Shown: positions 17,636 to 26,891 of the stretch, piece by piece
Layout of the letters: the number at the start of each line of letters is the position of its first letter
How positions within the stretch are numbered: the first letter of the stretch is position 1
Assembly: GCA_965229445.1 (NCBI GenBank)
Contig: OZ245876.1
Location: forward strand, 3,100,001 to 3,164,000
Origin: Owenweeksia sp965229445
GTDB lineage: Bacteria > Bacteroidota > Bacteroidia > Flavobacteriales > Schleiferiaceae
DNA length: 64,000 nt
Direction: 5' to 3'
Translations under genes and position numbers: made by a program
The notes under the pieces: generated by a model
What the model was told of the DNA's origin: nothing
What the model saw: the letters and a program-made list of their open reading frames with translations, nothing else
The model's database searches: none

Positions 17636-19954
17636 ATGCCTAAAAACTTAGTCATCGTAGAGTCACCCGCCAAAGCTAAAACCATTGAAAAGTACCTGGG
17701 TAAGGAGTTTCAGGTAGAATCTAGTTACGGGCATATTCGCGATCTGGTGAATAAGGATTTGGGTATTGACATTGAACAAAATTATGAGCCTAAGTACGTT
17801 GTACCCAAAGACAAGAAGGAGATAGTCAAGAAACTTAAGGAGCTGGTAAAGAAAACCGAAACGGTATGGTTGGCGTCGGATGAGGATCGAGAGGGAGAGG
17901 CTATTGCCTGGCACCTGGCTGAAACTTTAGGATTAAATCCAAGCACCACCAACCGGATTGTATTCCATGAGATTACTAAATCCGCTATCGAAAGAGCCAT
18001 TGAAAATCCGCGCAAGATCAATCAACAATTGGTGGACGCGCAACAAGCCAGAAGAATTCTTGATCGGATAGTAGGTTATGAACTTTCCCCGGTACTTTGG
18101 AAGAAAGTACAAAGGGGGTTATCTGCGGGTAGAGTGCAGAGTGTAGCCGTGAGACTGATTGTTGAAAGGGAACGTGAAATTCAAAACTTTGAAGCCAAAG
18201 ACTATTTTAGAGTTGTAGCTGTTTTCAACAATGCCGCGGGCAAGAGCTTTAAGGCAGAACTCAATCAACGTTTTGATACCGAAGAAGAAGCTCAGTCCTT
18301 TCTTAATAATTGTATCAGCCACAACTTCAAGGTTGATGAAGTGGAGACCAAACCCGCTAAGAAGTCCCCTTCCGCCCCATTTACAACCTCCACGCTCCAG
18401 CAGGAAGCCGCACGGAAACTGTATTTCAGCGTTGGCCAAACCATGTCTGTAGCACAACGCCTATACGAAGCTGGGCATATAACTTATATGAGGACAGACT
18501 CGGTGAATCTGTCTGATGAGGCGTTGAAGATGGCGGGTGATGAGATTTTAAAGAGCTATGGCGAGAACTACAGTCAGGCTCGTAAATTTTCCACAAAAAG
18601 CAAGGGAGCGCAGGAAGCTCATGAAGCTATACGTCCTACCAACCTTGGTGTACATAGCGCCGGTGCAGATGGCCAGCAGAAGAAGTTGTATGAACTAATC
18701 TGGAAGCGAACTATTGCCTCACAAATGGCGGATGCTCAATTGGAAAGAACCAGACTTCAGATTGGTACTCCTGACGATAAGCTGGATTTTGTTGCTCGTG
18801 GTGAGGTCATCAAGTTTGATGGTTTTTTGAAGGTATATATGGAGAGTACGGATGATGAAGATGTGGAGGAGCAAGAAGGAATGTTACCCGCCGTTGGGAA
18901 GGATGAAAATCTTAGCGCCCAATCGATCACCGCTACCCAAAGGTTTACCAAACACCCGCCCAGATACACCGAAGCGAGCCTGGTTAAAAAACTGGAAGAA
19001 TTGGGTATAGGCCGTCCTTCAACTTACGCCCCTACCATCAGCACTATTCAGAAGCGTCAGTATGTCGAGAAATCTGAACTTGAAGGCACCAAACGCAAAT
19101 ACGCCCAACTTACTCTTGGCGATGGGCAGATTAACAAGGAAGTGCTTTCGGAAACCACGGGAGCTGATAAAGGAAAATTGATGCCTACCGATATAGGTGC
19201 GGTGGTGAATGATTTTCTGGTAGAGCATTTCAAGAAGGTTTTGGATTACAATTTTACGGCCAAGGTTGAAGAACAATTTGATGAGATAGCGGATGGAAAT
19301 GAGAAGTGGGAAAAGATGATCGATGATTTTTATTCTGATTTTCATCCACATCTCAAAGAAGTTGAAGAAAACTCTGAGCGCGCTAAAGGTGAACGCTTGT
19401 TAGGAACAGATCCCGAATCAGGCAAACCCGTTTTTGCCCGAATTGGACGCTATGGGCCTATGGTTCAGATTGGGGAGGCAGAGGATGAAGAGAAACCGCG
19501 TTTCGCCAGTTTACAGAAGGGTCAACATATAGCTAGTATCAGCATGGAAGAGGCCATGAAGCTTTTTGATTTACCAAGAAAGTTAGGCAGCTATGAGGAT
19601 TTGGAGGTTGAAGCTAATATTGGCCGGTTTGGTCCGTATGTTAGACATGGAAAGAGCTTTGTATCCTTAAAGCCCAAGGAGGGAGATGATCCCTATAGCG
19701 TCACTTTAGAGCGGGCCATCGAGCTGATAGAAGCGAAAAAAGAGGAGGACAAGAACAAGTTCATCGCAGTATTTGACAAGGAAGAGCCCGAAATTCAAGT
19801 GTTGAGAGGCCGTTACGGCCCCTATATAAAGTCGGGAAGGAAGAATTATAAAATTCCTAAAGGCACCGAGCCAGAATCCCTCACCCGCGAAGATTGTCTG
19901 CAAATTATTAGCGAAGCTCCCACCACCACCAAAAAGCGTAAAAGCAAGAAATGA
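17636..19954 (+). CDS. topA: Topoisomerase I (type IA)
   Basis: TopA relaxes negative supercoils by transient single-strand breakage. The Toprim domain starts at once (KNLVIVESPAKAKTIEKYL, with DEDREGEAIAWHL further on), and the catalytic tyrosine is Tyr284 in GHITYMRTDSVNLS. The C-terminus has three related units around RIGRYGPMVQ, IGRFGPYVRHG and RGRYGPYIKSG instead of zinc fingers. I chose the ATG at 17636 because it puts the Toprim motif at the N-terminus; a frame extension to 17534 would add 34 residues without family support and run through the inverted repeat. It overlaps the next gene by ATGA. Confidence 0.97.
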   Translation: MPKNLVIVESPAKAKTIEKYLGKEFQVESSYGHIRDLVNKDLGIDIEQNYEPKYVVPKDKKEIVKKLKELVKKTETVWLASDEDREGEAIAWHLAETLGLNPSTTNRIVFHEITKSAIERAIENPRKINQQLVDAQQARRILDRIVGYELSPVLWKKVQRGLSAGRVQSVAVRLIVEREREIQNFEAKDYFRVVAVFNNAAGKSFKAELNQRFDTEEEAQSFLNNCISHNFKVDEVETKPAKKSPSAPFTTSTLQQEAARKLYFSVGQTMSVAQRLYEAGHITYMRTDSVNLSDEALKMAGDEILKSYGENYSQARKFSTKSKGAQEAHEAIRPTNLGVHSAGADGQQKKLYELIWKRTIASQMADAQLERTRLQIGTPDDKLDFVARGEVIKFDGFLKVYMESTDDEDVEEQEGMLPAVGKDENLSAQSITATQRFTKHPPRYTEASLVKKLEELGIGRPSTYAPTISTIQKRQYVEKSELEGTKRKYAQLTLGDGQINKEVLSETTGADKGKLMPTDIGAVVNDFLVEHFKKVLDYNFTAKVEEQFDEIADGNEKWEKMIDDFYSDFHPHLKEVEENSERAKGERLLGTDPESGKPVFARIGRYGPMVQIGEAEDEEKPRFASLQKGQHIASISMEEAMKLFDLPRKLGSYEDLEVEANIGRFGPYVRHGKSFVSLKPKEGDDPYSVTLERAIELIEAKKEEDKNKFIAVFDKEEPEIQVLRGRYGPYIKSGRKNYKIPKGTEPESLTREDCLQIISEAPTTTKKRKSKK

Positions 19955-21129
19955 CATTGGCAGACTTTTTAGCTCCTGTGGGAGATAGTATCATCAACCC
20001 AGAAGGCGTAGAATGGAACAGTCAGCATCTGGCGTCTCAATTTCTCATTCACAGTGAAATGGACGGAATGCCGGATCTGGATAATATTCAAATAGCCTTA
20101 ATCGGCGTAGCGGAAGACCGGGGTAATCCTGAAAATAAAGGATCGCGAGGTGCTGCGGATGCCCTCAGACATTATCTATATCGTTTAAGTGCCGGCAAGT
20201 GGCAAGCGCGGATAGCGGATCTGGGCAATATGTATCCCGGAGAGTCTTTTCGAGATACCCAGGAAGGCCTTAAAGAGGTAATCCGCGAATTGTTGAATCG
20301 GAATATTCTACCCTTAATTATTGGTGGCAGCCAGGATCTAACCTACGCGAATTACCGGGCGTATGATCAACTAGGACAAACAGTAAACCTGGTGAGCGTG
20401 GATGCCAGGTTCAACCTGGGTCGCAACAACGAACAGCTCAATGCCGATAATTACCTGAGTCATGTGGTGCTCAAAAAACCCTATATCCTATTCAATTTCA
20501 GCAATATAGGCTACCAGACCTACTTCGTAAACCAGGATGAAATAGATTTAATGGAGCGCATGTATTTCGATATACATCGCCTGGGAAGTTTTAGAAACCG
20601 CATACACGAATGTGAACCCATCTTAAGAGATGCGGACATTATAAGCTTCGATACCGCGGCTATACGACAAAGTGATGCGCCGGCGAATGCTCTGGGATCA
20701 CCCAACGGGTTTTCTGGTGAAGAGGCATGTGCCATTTGTCGCTATGCAGGCTTAAGCGATAAGGTGAGTTCATTTGGTATATATGAGAACAATCCAGAGC
20801 TAGACCACAACGGACGCTCCAGTCACCTGGTGGCACAAATGATCTGGTACTTTATTGAAGGATACAATCAAAGGAAGGGAGATTATCCCCAAACCAATCA
20901 GAAAGACTATCAAAAATTTACCGTACTAATTGAGGAAGGGGAGCACGAACTAATTTTTTACAAAAGCCATCTCAGCGAAAGGTGGTGGATTGAAGTACCG
21001 GTTAAGTCATCTGAGATTCTGAAGAACGAAAGACACAGTTTAATTCCATGTTCACATGAGGATTACCAAAAGGCCTGTCAGGATGAAATTCCGGTTAGAT
21101 GGTGGCAAGCCATGAAAAAAAGTATCTGA
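19951..21129 (+). CDS. Arginase-fold (ureohydrolase-like) protein lacking most metal ligands
   Basis: The 392-residue protein keeps the order of ureohydrolase motifs, as in arginase or formimidoylglutamase, but the Mn-binding residues are changed. The GGDHS-type motif is GGSQD (Gln128 for His). The DAHxD motif is DARFN (Arg153 and Asn155). In the third motif the SFDxD second aspartate is Ala236. Only Asp151 and Asp234 of the usual set remain, so hydrolysis of a guanidino group is unlikely. The C-terminal ~90 residues (from about 300) are beyond the usual core. It starts inside the topA stop (ATGA) and precedes the porP/gld genes. I recall a formimidoylglutamase-like gene next to gldK in other Flavobacteriia; this was not checked. 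Confidence 0.82.
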   Translation: MTLADFLAPVGDSIINPEGVEWNSQHLASQFLIHSEMDGMPDLDNIQIALIGVAEDRGNPENKGSRGAADALRHYLYRLSAGKWQARIADLGNMYPGESFRDTQEGLKEVIRELLNRNILPLIIGGSQDLTYANYRAYDQLGQTVNLVSVDARFNLGRNNEQLNADNYLSHVVLKKPYILFNFSNIGYQTYFVNQDEIDLMERMYFDIHRLGSFRNRIHECEPILRDADIISFDTAAIRQSDAPANALGSPNGFSGEEACAICRYAGLSDKVSSFGIYENNPELDHNGRSSHLVAQMIWYFIEGYNQRKGDYPQTNQKDYQKFTVLIEEGEHELIFYKSHLSERWWIEVPVKSSEILKNERHSLIPCSHEDYQKACQDEIPVRWWQAMKKSI

Positions 21130-21180
21130 TTACCAATCGTTAATTCGTTAAGATTAATTTATCTATAATTGGCAAAATTT

Positions 21181-21188
21181 TATCTTTG
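21181..21188 (+). promoter_or_regulatory. Candidate -7 box (TATCTTTG) for the PorP-gldKLMN transcript
   Basis: TATCTTTG matches TAnnTTTG and lies 46 bases before the ATG at 21234. No convincing TTG was found at the usual upstream spacing, so the match is partial. It overlaps a possible upstream TTG start codon of the same frame, which argues for the ATG start. Confidence 0.4.
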
Positions 21189-21233
21189 GAGCTTTTGGCA
21201 ACATATAAAAAGCTTCAAATAGAGGGATTCATT

Positions 21234-22196
21234 ATGAAGAAAATTGGCCTCCTAGTGCTTGTGTGCACTTCATATCTTGCTGTAGCTCAGCAAGATCTGC
21301 AGTTTACACAGTACATGTTTAATCGCATTTACTACAATCCAGGAGTTGCTGGAAGTGGGGATGCAATTTGTATAAATGCAGTCCATAGAAGTCAATGGGT
21401 TGGCTTTGACGGAGCCCCAACCTCGCAAAATTTGAATGCTAACATCCCTATTAATATGTTAAAAGGCGGTCTAAGTTTGAAAATCGCCAATGATCAAATC
21501 GGCTTTTTTCAGAATTTAAATGCTGCCCTGGGTTATGCATACCAGCATCAATTGAGTAATGGGACTTTGGGAATCGGTATTTCCGGTGAATTGTTTACCA
21601 AGTCTGTAGATAATGCCGATTGGGTGCCACCAGATGGATTGGGTTCCCTTACACCAGGTCCCGGTTTGGATGGAGCGATCCCTCAGCCAAATTCAAGTGG
21701 TACCGCATTCGACATAAACTTTGGCGCCTATTATCAGTCTGAAAGAATCTGGGCAGGTATTTCGGCTAACAGACTGTTGGGATCAGGCACCAACCTGGAT
21801 GCTTATGACAATGGTGTGACCAAGTATTATAACAATCGACACTTCTATGTAATGGGTGGTTATAACTATCCTTTACCCAACAGTAACATTGAATTACGCC
21901 CTAGTTTTTTGCTTAAGACAGACCTCGCTGCCTCACCACAAGTTGACGTTAACGTGATGGGAGTGTACAATAACAAATTCTGGGGCGGCGTTACCTATAG
22001 GCTCCAGGAGGCTATTGGAGTGAATATTGGATACCAGTTTACTGAAAGTCTGATGGCGGGGTACTCTTATGACGTTCCCATCTCAGAAGTGGCGCAAGCT
22101 GGAGGAGGCAGTCACGAGATATTTGTAAAGTACTGTTTTCGGGTTGAAATACCACCCAGAGAGCGCGGAAGTAATAAGAATCCAAGATTTTTGTAA
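21234..22196 (+). CDS. PorP/SprF-family outer-membrane protein
   Basis: PorP/SprF proteins are outer-membrane beta-barrel partners of the T9SS; some anchor to the translocon, others attach large adhesins to the surface. The protein has a signal peptide ending AVAQ, followed by the family hallmark QDLQFTQYMFNRIYYNPGVAGS. The rest shows alternating strands and ends in an aromatic-containing strand (HEIFVKYCFRVEIP). The mature size of ~300 residues fits. It directly precedes gldK, as in many Bacteroidota. Start chosen at ATG 21234 because the signal peptide begins there. Confidence 0.92.
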   Translation: MKKIGLLVLVCTSYLAVAQQDLQFTQYMFNRIYYNPGVAGSGDAICINAVHRSQWVGFDGAPTSQNLNANIPINMLKGGLSLKIANDQIGFFQNLNAALGYAYQHQLSNGTLGIGISGELFTKSVDNADWVPPDGLGSLTPGPGLDGAIPQPNSSGTAFDINFGAYYQSERIWAGISANRLLGSGTNLDAYDNGVTKYYNNRHFYVMGGYNYPLPNSNIELRPSFLLKTDLAASPQVDVNVMGVYNNKFWGGVTYRLQEAIGVNIGYQFTESLMAGYSYDVPISEVAQAGGGSHEIFVKYCFRVEIPPRERGSNKNPRFL

Positions 22197-22253
22197 TATA
22201 GCATAGGTGATTGAAACTGTTTGAAAATCAACTACTAATTAACTCTGTAGGAC

Positions 22254-23672
22254 ATGAAAAAATTGATAATCATAGCTTTAGGTTCGCTCTTTTTAGGAGC
22301 CTGTAGCAGCAATGATCACGGTGAACTCGTAGGGGTTCAGGACCGTCCGACATGGTATCCGAGTGAACCATACGGTATGGTTTACATCCCTCAGGGGTCA
22401 TATAACATGGGAAATGCTGATCAGGACGTACCTTACAGCCTAATTTCTCCTACTAAAACTGTCTCAGTTCCAAGCTTTTGGATTGACCAGACAGAAATAA
22501 CCAATAATGAATACCGTCAATTTGTACACTGGGTACGAGACTCTATACTTCGCTTCCGCCTCGCTGAGGACGGGCTGGTTGAAGGCTACGAGTTTATTGA
22601 TGCGGCCAATATGGAGGATCCTACTTTCTTCGAAGAGTATGTCGCGCTGAACTACCCTGATTCTATGCAGCGTCGTTTAGACTGGATGCCATGGCTGGAA
22701 TGGGAGACTTATCGTTATCCCAGTCCTGAGTACACGGAAATCATTCAGAGTATGTACCTGCCACCAGAGGAAATGTTTTTGGGACGTCGTATGCTTGATG
22801 CACGCCAACTCAACTATACCTTCTTTACAATTAATAAGCAGAAGGCTGCGCAGAAGGCAAACCGTGTGATATATGATCACAATGATGCCGATAATGACGG
22901 TGAATATTTCTCCTATCGGGATTACATCAAAGATAACCAGGAGTATTCTGACCGTAGTTCATTCTTTGAAGGAGGAACGATCAATATTTATCCTGATACA
23001 CTTTCCTGGGTACATAACTTTACCTACAGTTACAATGATCCGATGCACGATAAGTATTTCTGGCATCCTGCTTACGACGATTACCCGGTGATCGGAGTGA
23101 ACTGGAAACAGGCTACGGCATTTTGTAACTGGAGAACCAAGTATCGCAACGACTTCCTTTTTGCGGATGGCGACTATCCAGAACAAGATTTCCGTCTTCC
23201 CACGGAATCAGAATGGGAATATGCCGCTCGCGGTGGCCAAAATAATATGACTTACCCCTGGGGTGGACCATATGCCTTAAACAGCTCAGGTTGTTACTTA
23301 GGTAACTTTAAGCCTCAGCGTGGTAACCTGGTGGCCGATGGTGGCTTCTACCCGGTTAAGGTAACGGCTTATGCTCCCAATGAATTCAACTTATACAATA
23401 TGGCAGGTAATGTGTCGGAATGGACAAGTACTGCTTTTGACGCTGCCTCTTATTACTATGTTTCAGACATCAGTCCCAACTTTGAGTACAACTCGGTTGA
23501 CAGCGATGACGAAACGCTTAAGAGAAAAGTTATTCGTGGTGGAAGTTGGAAAGATGTTGCCTACTATATGCAGGTTAGCACCCGCGACTACGAATATCAG
23601 GATACAGCTAAATGTTATATAGGCTTCCGTACGGTTCAAAGTTTTATGGGCCGTGATTTTGCAGACTTCTAA
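22254..23672 (+). CDS. gldK: GldK, T9SS ring lipoprotein
   Basis: GldK (PorK in Porphyromonas) is an outer-membrane lipoprotein that forms the periplasmic GldK/GldN ring of the type IX secretion system. The lipobox LGAC gives lipidation at Cys17. The body is an FGE-sulfatase-like fold: MVYIPQGSYNMGNAD near the start, SFWIDQTEITNNEYRQFVHWV, RLPTESEWEYAARGG, and the C-terminal KVIRGGSWKD...GFRTVQ. The catalytic function of that fold is not needed in GldK. It is first of gldK-L-M-N, about 55 bases before gldL. Confidence 0.97.
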   Translation: MKKLIIIALGSLFLGACSSNDHGELVGVQDRPTWYPSEPYGMVYIPQGSYNMGNADQDVPYSLISPTKTVSVPSFWIDQTEITNNEYRQFVHWVRDSILRFRLAEDGLVEGYEFIDAANMEDPTFFEEYVALNYPDSMQRRLDWMPWLEWETYRYPSPEYTEIIQSMYLPPEEMFLGRRMLDARQLNYTFFTINKQKAAQKANRVIYDHNDADNDGEYFSYRDYIKDNQEYSDRSSFFEGGTINIYPDTLSWVHNFTYSYNDPMHDKYFWHPAYDDYPVIGVNWKQATAFCNWRTKYRNDFLFADGDYPEQDFRLPTESEWEYAARGGQNNMTYPWGGPYALNSSGCYLGNFKPQRGNLVADGGFYPVKVTAYAPNEFNLYNMAGNVSEWTSTAFDAASYYYVSDISPNFEYNSVDSDDETLKRKVIRGGSWKDVAYYMQVSTRDYEYQDTAKCYIGFRTVQSFMGRDFADF

Positions 23673-23726
23673 AACAATTTTATTAACCCTCACTGACTCT
23701 ATAATAATCCTAAACTTTCAAAAAAG

Positions 23727-24389
23727 ATGGCACTAATTGATGTAAACGGAAAAAGATTTAAAACATTCATGTCTAGGCTCTACGGATGGGGAGCCTCCAT
23801 CGTTATCCTCGGAGCGATGTTCAAGATCCTTCACTGGACCGGCGCAGATTTAATGCTTGTGGTTGGTCTTACTACAGAAGCAGTAATCTTCTTCTTCTCT
23901 GCCTTTGAGAAACCCAATGAAGAATATGACTGGTCACTTGTATATCCAGAACTGGCGGGAATGGATGACCCGGATGAGCAATATGAGAATCGACTGTCTC
24001 CTACTCAAGAGCTGGATAATATGCTGGAAGAGGCAAAAATTGACGGTGCGCTTATTGAAAGTCTGGGAAGTGGCCTACGTAAATTTGGCGATGCTGCAAC
24101 CAGATTGAATGAAACGGTTGATGCTGCTGCTGCTACTAAGGAATATGGCGAGCAAATGAATCTTGCCACAAGAAATATGGAGAGCCTCAATGCACTTTAC
24201 GCGGTGCAGCTTGAAAGTTCTGCTAACCATATGGAGGCCCAAAACAGCTTGATGGAGAAACTCAGTTCTTCTATACAGGATTCTGAGAAACTATCTACTG
24301 AAGTAAGCTCTTTGGTGAATAATATGACCAAGCTTAATGGCGTTTACGGTGGAATGCTTTCTGCCATGAACATTAATACTAACAGCTAG
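23727..24389 (+). CDS. gldL: GldL, T9SS/gliding motor inner-membrane subunit
   Basis: GldL and GldM form the proton-driven motor that powers type IX secretion and gliding. Two transmembrane helices are visible at about residues 20-38 and 42-60. The second contains a buried acidic residue, Glu51 in LTTEAVIFFF, matching the glutamate considered essential for proton flow in GldL. A cytoplasmic helical tail of ~150 residues follows, with many N, A, E and L residues. Length 220 is normal. Confidence 0.97.
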   Translation: MALIDVNGKRFKTFMSRLYGWGASIVILGAMFKILHWTGADLMLVVGLTTEAVIFFFSAFEKPNEEYDWSLVYPELAGMDDPDEQYENRLSPTQELDNMLEEAKIDGALIESLGSGLRKFGDAATRLNETVDAAAATKEYGEQMNLATRNMESLNALYAVQLESSANHMEAQNSLMEKLSSSIQDSEKLSTEVSSLVNNMTKLNGVYGGMLSAMNINTNS

Positions 24390-24447
24390 GCTGCACAAGC
24401 AACTCAACTGTTAATTTCGAAATACTCCATTCTAAACCATACAAATA

Positions 24448-25989
24448 ATGGCTAGCGGAAAATTATCACCCAGGCAGAAGATGATCAACATGATGTATCT
24501 CGTGTTGACCGCACTTCTTGCTTTGAATATCTCCAAGGACATTTTGGAGGCTCTAACGCGTTTGAATTCAAGCTTGAACCAAACCGTGGAGACGGTTCAC
24601 AAGCAAAACGCTAGTGTTTATGCAGCGTTTGACCGAGCGGTTGCCAATGACCCAAAAAAGGCAAGTGAATGGCGCGATAAAGCTTACGATGTAAAAGATG
24701 AATCAAGTGATTTGGTAAACTTCATTGAACAATTGAAGACGGAACTTGTGGCTTTAACCGGTGGCACCGATGAGGAAACAGGCTTACCAATTGGCTTGGA
24801 TAAACGTGAAGATGTGGCAAATTACCTCTTAAACCAAGGTAACGCTGAGGCACTTAAAGCCAAGTTGGAAACCTATCGTGAGAGCCTAAAAAGTGAGGTT
24901 TCGGATAACGAACAACTGATGGCCAACCTCGATGAGGTATTTTATACCGGAAAGGTTAAGGTTGGTGAAGATGGTGTGGAAACGGATTGGGAAAGCGCCA
25001 ATTTTGAGCACTTCCCGCTGGCAGCTGTCTTGCCGTTTTTAACTGATATCCAAGCCAAAGTACGTAATGCCGAATCAGATGTCATTGGGGAGTTACAAAG
25101 AAATATAGGTAAAGATGATGTTACCTTCACTGGTGTAAAGGCAATGGTTCAGCCTAAATCAAACTATGTTGTCCAAGGGGATGAATTTGAGGCTGAAGTA
25201 TTTTTAGCTGCTTTTGATGATACCCAAGAGCCAAAGATTACTGTAAATGGTGAGTCTCTTCCTGCTGAAATGATTTCAGGTGGGGTAGGTAAAGTAAAGA
25301 TCCCTACAAGTGGTATAGGTGAGCAAAAGTGGGGTGGAATAATTGAAATCAAACAAGTAGGTAGTGGTACAAAAACTTACGAATTTTCTGGATCATACAC
25401 CGTTGCTCCTCCTACCGCGGTTATTTCACCGACTAAGATGAATGTGCTGTATCGTGGCGTAGATAACCCATTGGAAATTGGAGTGCCCGGAGTTGACCCG
25501 AGCAATATCCAGGTAAGTGGTGCAGGTGTTTCTGGATCTAATGGCAATTATGTGGCCAATGTGACCAACGTTCGCGCCAATGAAATCAGCATTGGAGTAT
25601 CCGTGGTAGAAACAGATGAAGACGGTAAAAAAACCTCCCGCAGTGTTGGTCAGAAAAAATTCCGTCTAAAGGATCTTCCTCCGGCGCTTGGCACCCTGTA
25701 TAAACGTGATGGCGGTCAGCTCAGTAAAGGATTGATCAAAAACGGAACCGTAGAAGCTACTTATCGCGATTTCCCATTTGACCTGGCTTTGGTTGTAACC
25801 GGATTTGAAATTGTAATTCCAGGGTTCCCACCTGAGAAGGTTAGTGGAAACAAGATGCCATCTAACGTTAAAACTCGTATTGATAAAATCAAGCCAGGCG
25901 AATCGATAACCATTCGTGACATTCGCGCTAAAGGACCGAAGGGAGTTCGCATTCCGAAGGTGGCTGCGATTTCCATCGATGTTAACTAA
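24448..25989 (+). CDS. gldM: GldM, T9SS/gliding motor periplasmic shaft
   Basis: GldM has one N-terminal transmembrane helix (NMMYLVLTALLALNIS, about residues 12-27) and a long periplasmic part of consecutive domains reaching the GldK/GldN ring. Features seen are the basic N-terminus SPRQKMINMMYLVL, the helical first periplasmic domain with LNSSLNQTVETVHKQN, then beta-rich domains with a YVVQGDEFEAEVFLAAFD segment and a VLYRGVDNPLEIGVPG segment starting another domain. Length is 513, as expected. It lies 58 bases after gldL and 11 before gldN. Confidence 0.97.
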   Translation: MASGKLSPRQKMINMMYLVLTALLALNISKDILEALTRLNSSLNQTVETVHKQNASVYAAFDRAVANDPKKASEWRDKAYDVKDESSDLVNFIEQLKTELVALTGGTDEETGLPIGLDKREDVANYLLNQGNAEALKAKLETYRESLKSEVSDNEQLMANLDEVFYTGKVKVGEDGVETDWESANFEHFPLAAVLPFLTDIQAKVRNAESDVIGELQRNIGKDDVTFTGVKAMVQPKSNYVVQGDEFEAEVFLAAFDDTQEPKITVNGESLPAEMISGGVGKVKIPTSGIGEQKWGGIIEIKQVGSGTKTYEFSGSYTVAPPTAVISPTKMNVLYRGVDNPLEIGVPGVDPSNIQVSGAGVSGSNGNYVANVTNVRANEISIGVSVVETDEDGKKTSRSVGQKKFRLKDLPPALGTLYKRDGGQLSKGLIKNGTVEATYRDFPFDLALVVTGFEIVIPGFPPEKVSGNKMPSNVKTRIDKIKPGESITIRDIRAKGPKGVRIPKVAAISIDVN

Positions 25990-26000
25990 AAGTCAGGAAC

Positions 26001-26840
26001 ATGAAAAAGATAATTTTTGGACTCATACTGGGAATAGGTCTCTCAAGCTTAGGCTTAGAGGCTTCGGCTCAGGTACTCACGCCGCAAGACGACGGAGTTA
26101 TTCCAGATCCCCCAAAGCATTACCATCACAATATGGTTTTTCCTTACCCTTATTTAAGGGAAGCGGATATGTTGTGGAGTACGCGTCATTGGGAACGCAT
26201 AGACTTGCGTGAGAAGATCAATCATCACCTCTACTACCCGGTAGTACCCATTCCAGACCGTAAGAGTCTGTATGATGTACTGGTTGATGGGATCCTCAAT
26301 GAAGGGACCATCGTGGAGGTATTTGCAGACGACCGCTTTGAAATTCCCTTGACGCCCGAACAGGTGCAAGGTTATGTTCAGCGCCTGGATACGATTCGTG
26401 ACCCGGATAACTACACGGTAGTTCTGGCTATTGACACCAACCGTATTTACGCCAAGGATGTAATCGCCTGGGAAATTAAGTCGGATTGGTTTTTTGACAA
26501 GCAACGCGGTGAAATGAAAAACCGAATTATTGGTATTTCACCAAAAGTGCGCGATCCAAAAGATCAGAACGTATATAATTTGTTCTGGGTTTGGTTCCCG
26601 GATGCGCGTTATGCCCTGGCTACACACGTAGCCTTCAACAATCATAACAACGCGGCCAGGCTTACCTATGACCAGGTATTTCATATTCGCTACTTCAATT
26701 CGGTGATATACAAAGAAGACAATGTATATGACCGAGCGATAGCAGAGTATAAACTCAACGCTCCTATGGAGCAGCTATTGGAATCGCAGAGGATAAAGGA
26801 AAACCTGCGAAACTTTGAACACGATCTCTGGGAATATTAA
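26001..26840 (+). CDS. gldN: GldN, T9SS ring component
   Basis: GldN (PorN) binds GldK in the periplasmic ring of the T9SS. A signal peptide ends near EASAQ, and the family pattern follows: EADMLWSTRHWERIDLREK, then FDKQRGEMKNRIIGISP and a FWVWFPDARYALA segment. Length 279 fits. It is the last gene of the gld block; a strong terminator follows at once. Confidence 0.96.
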   Translation: MKKIIFGLILGIGLSSLGLEASAQVLTPQDDGVIPDPPKHYHHNMVFPYPYLREADMLWSTRHWERIDLREKINHHLYYPVVPIPDRKSLYDVLVDGILNEGTIVEVFADDRFEIPLTPEQVQGYVQRLDTIRDPDNYTVVLAIDTNRIYAKDVIAWEIKSDWFFDKQRGEMKNRIIGISPKVRDPKDQNVYNLFWVWFPDARYALATHVAFNNHNNAARLTYDQVFHIRYFNSVIYKEDNVYDRAIAEYKLNAPMEQLLESQRIKENLRNFEHDLWEY

Positions 26841-26860
26841 TCTCAGATAAATGATATTAA

Positions 26861-26886
26861 CCCCGCACTTGCTGCGGGGTTTTTTA
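26861..26886 (+). terminator. Terminator of the gldKLMN operon
   Basis: The perfect 7-bp G/C stem CCCCGCA / TGCGGGG with a 5-base loop is followed by a T run. It sits 20 bases after the gldN stop and just before the next start codon. Confidence 0.92.
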
Positions 26887-26891
26887 TTGGT

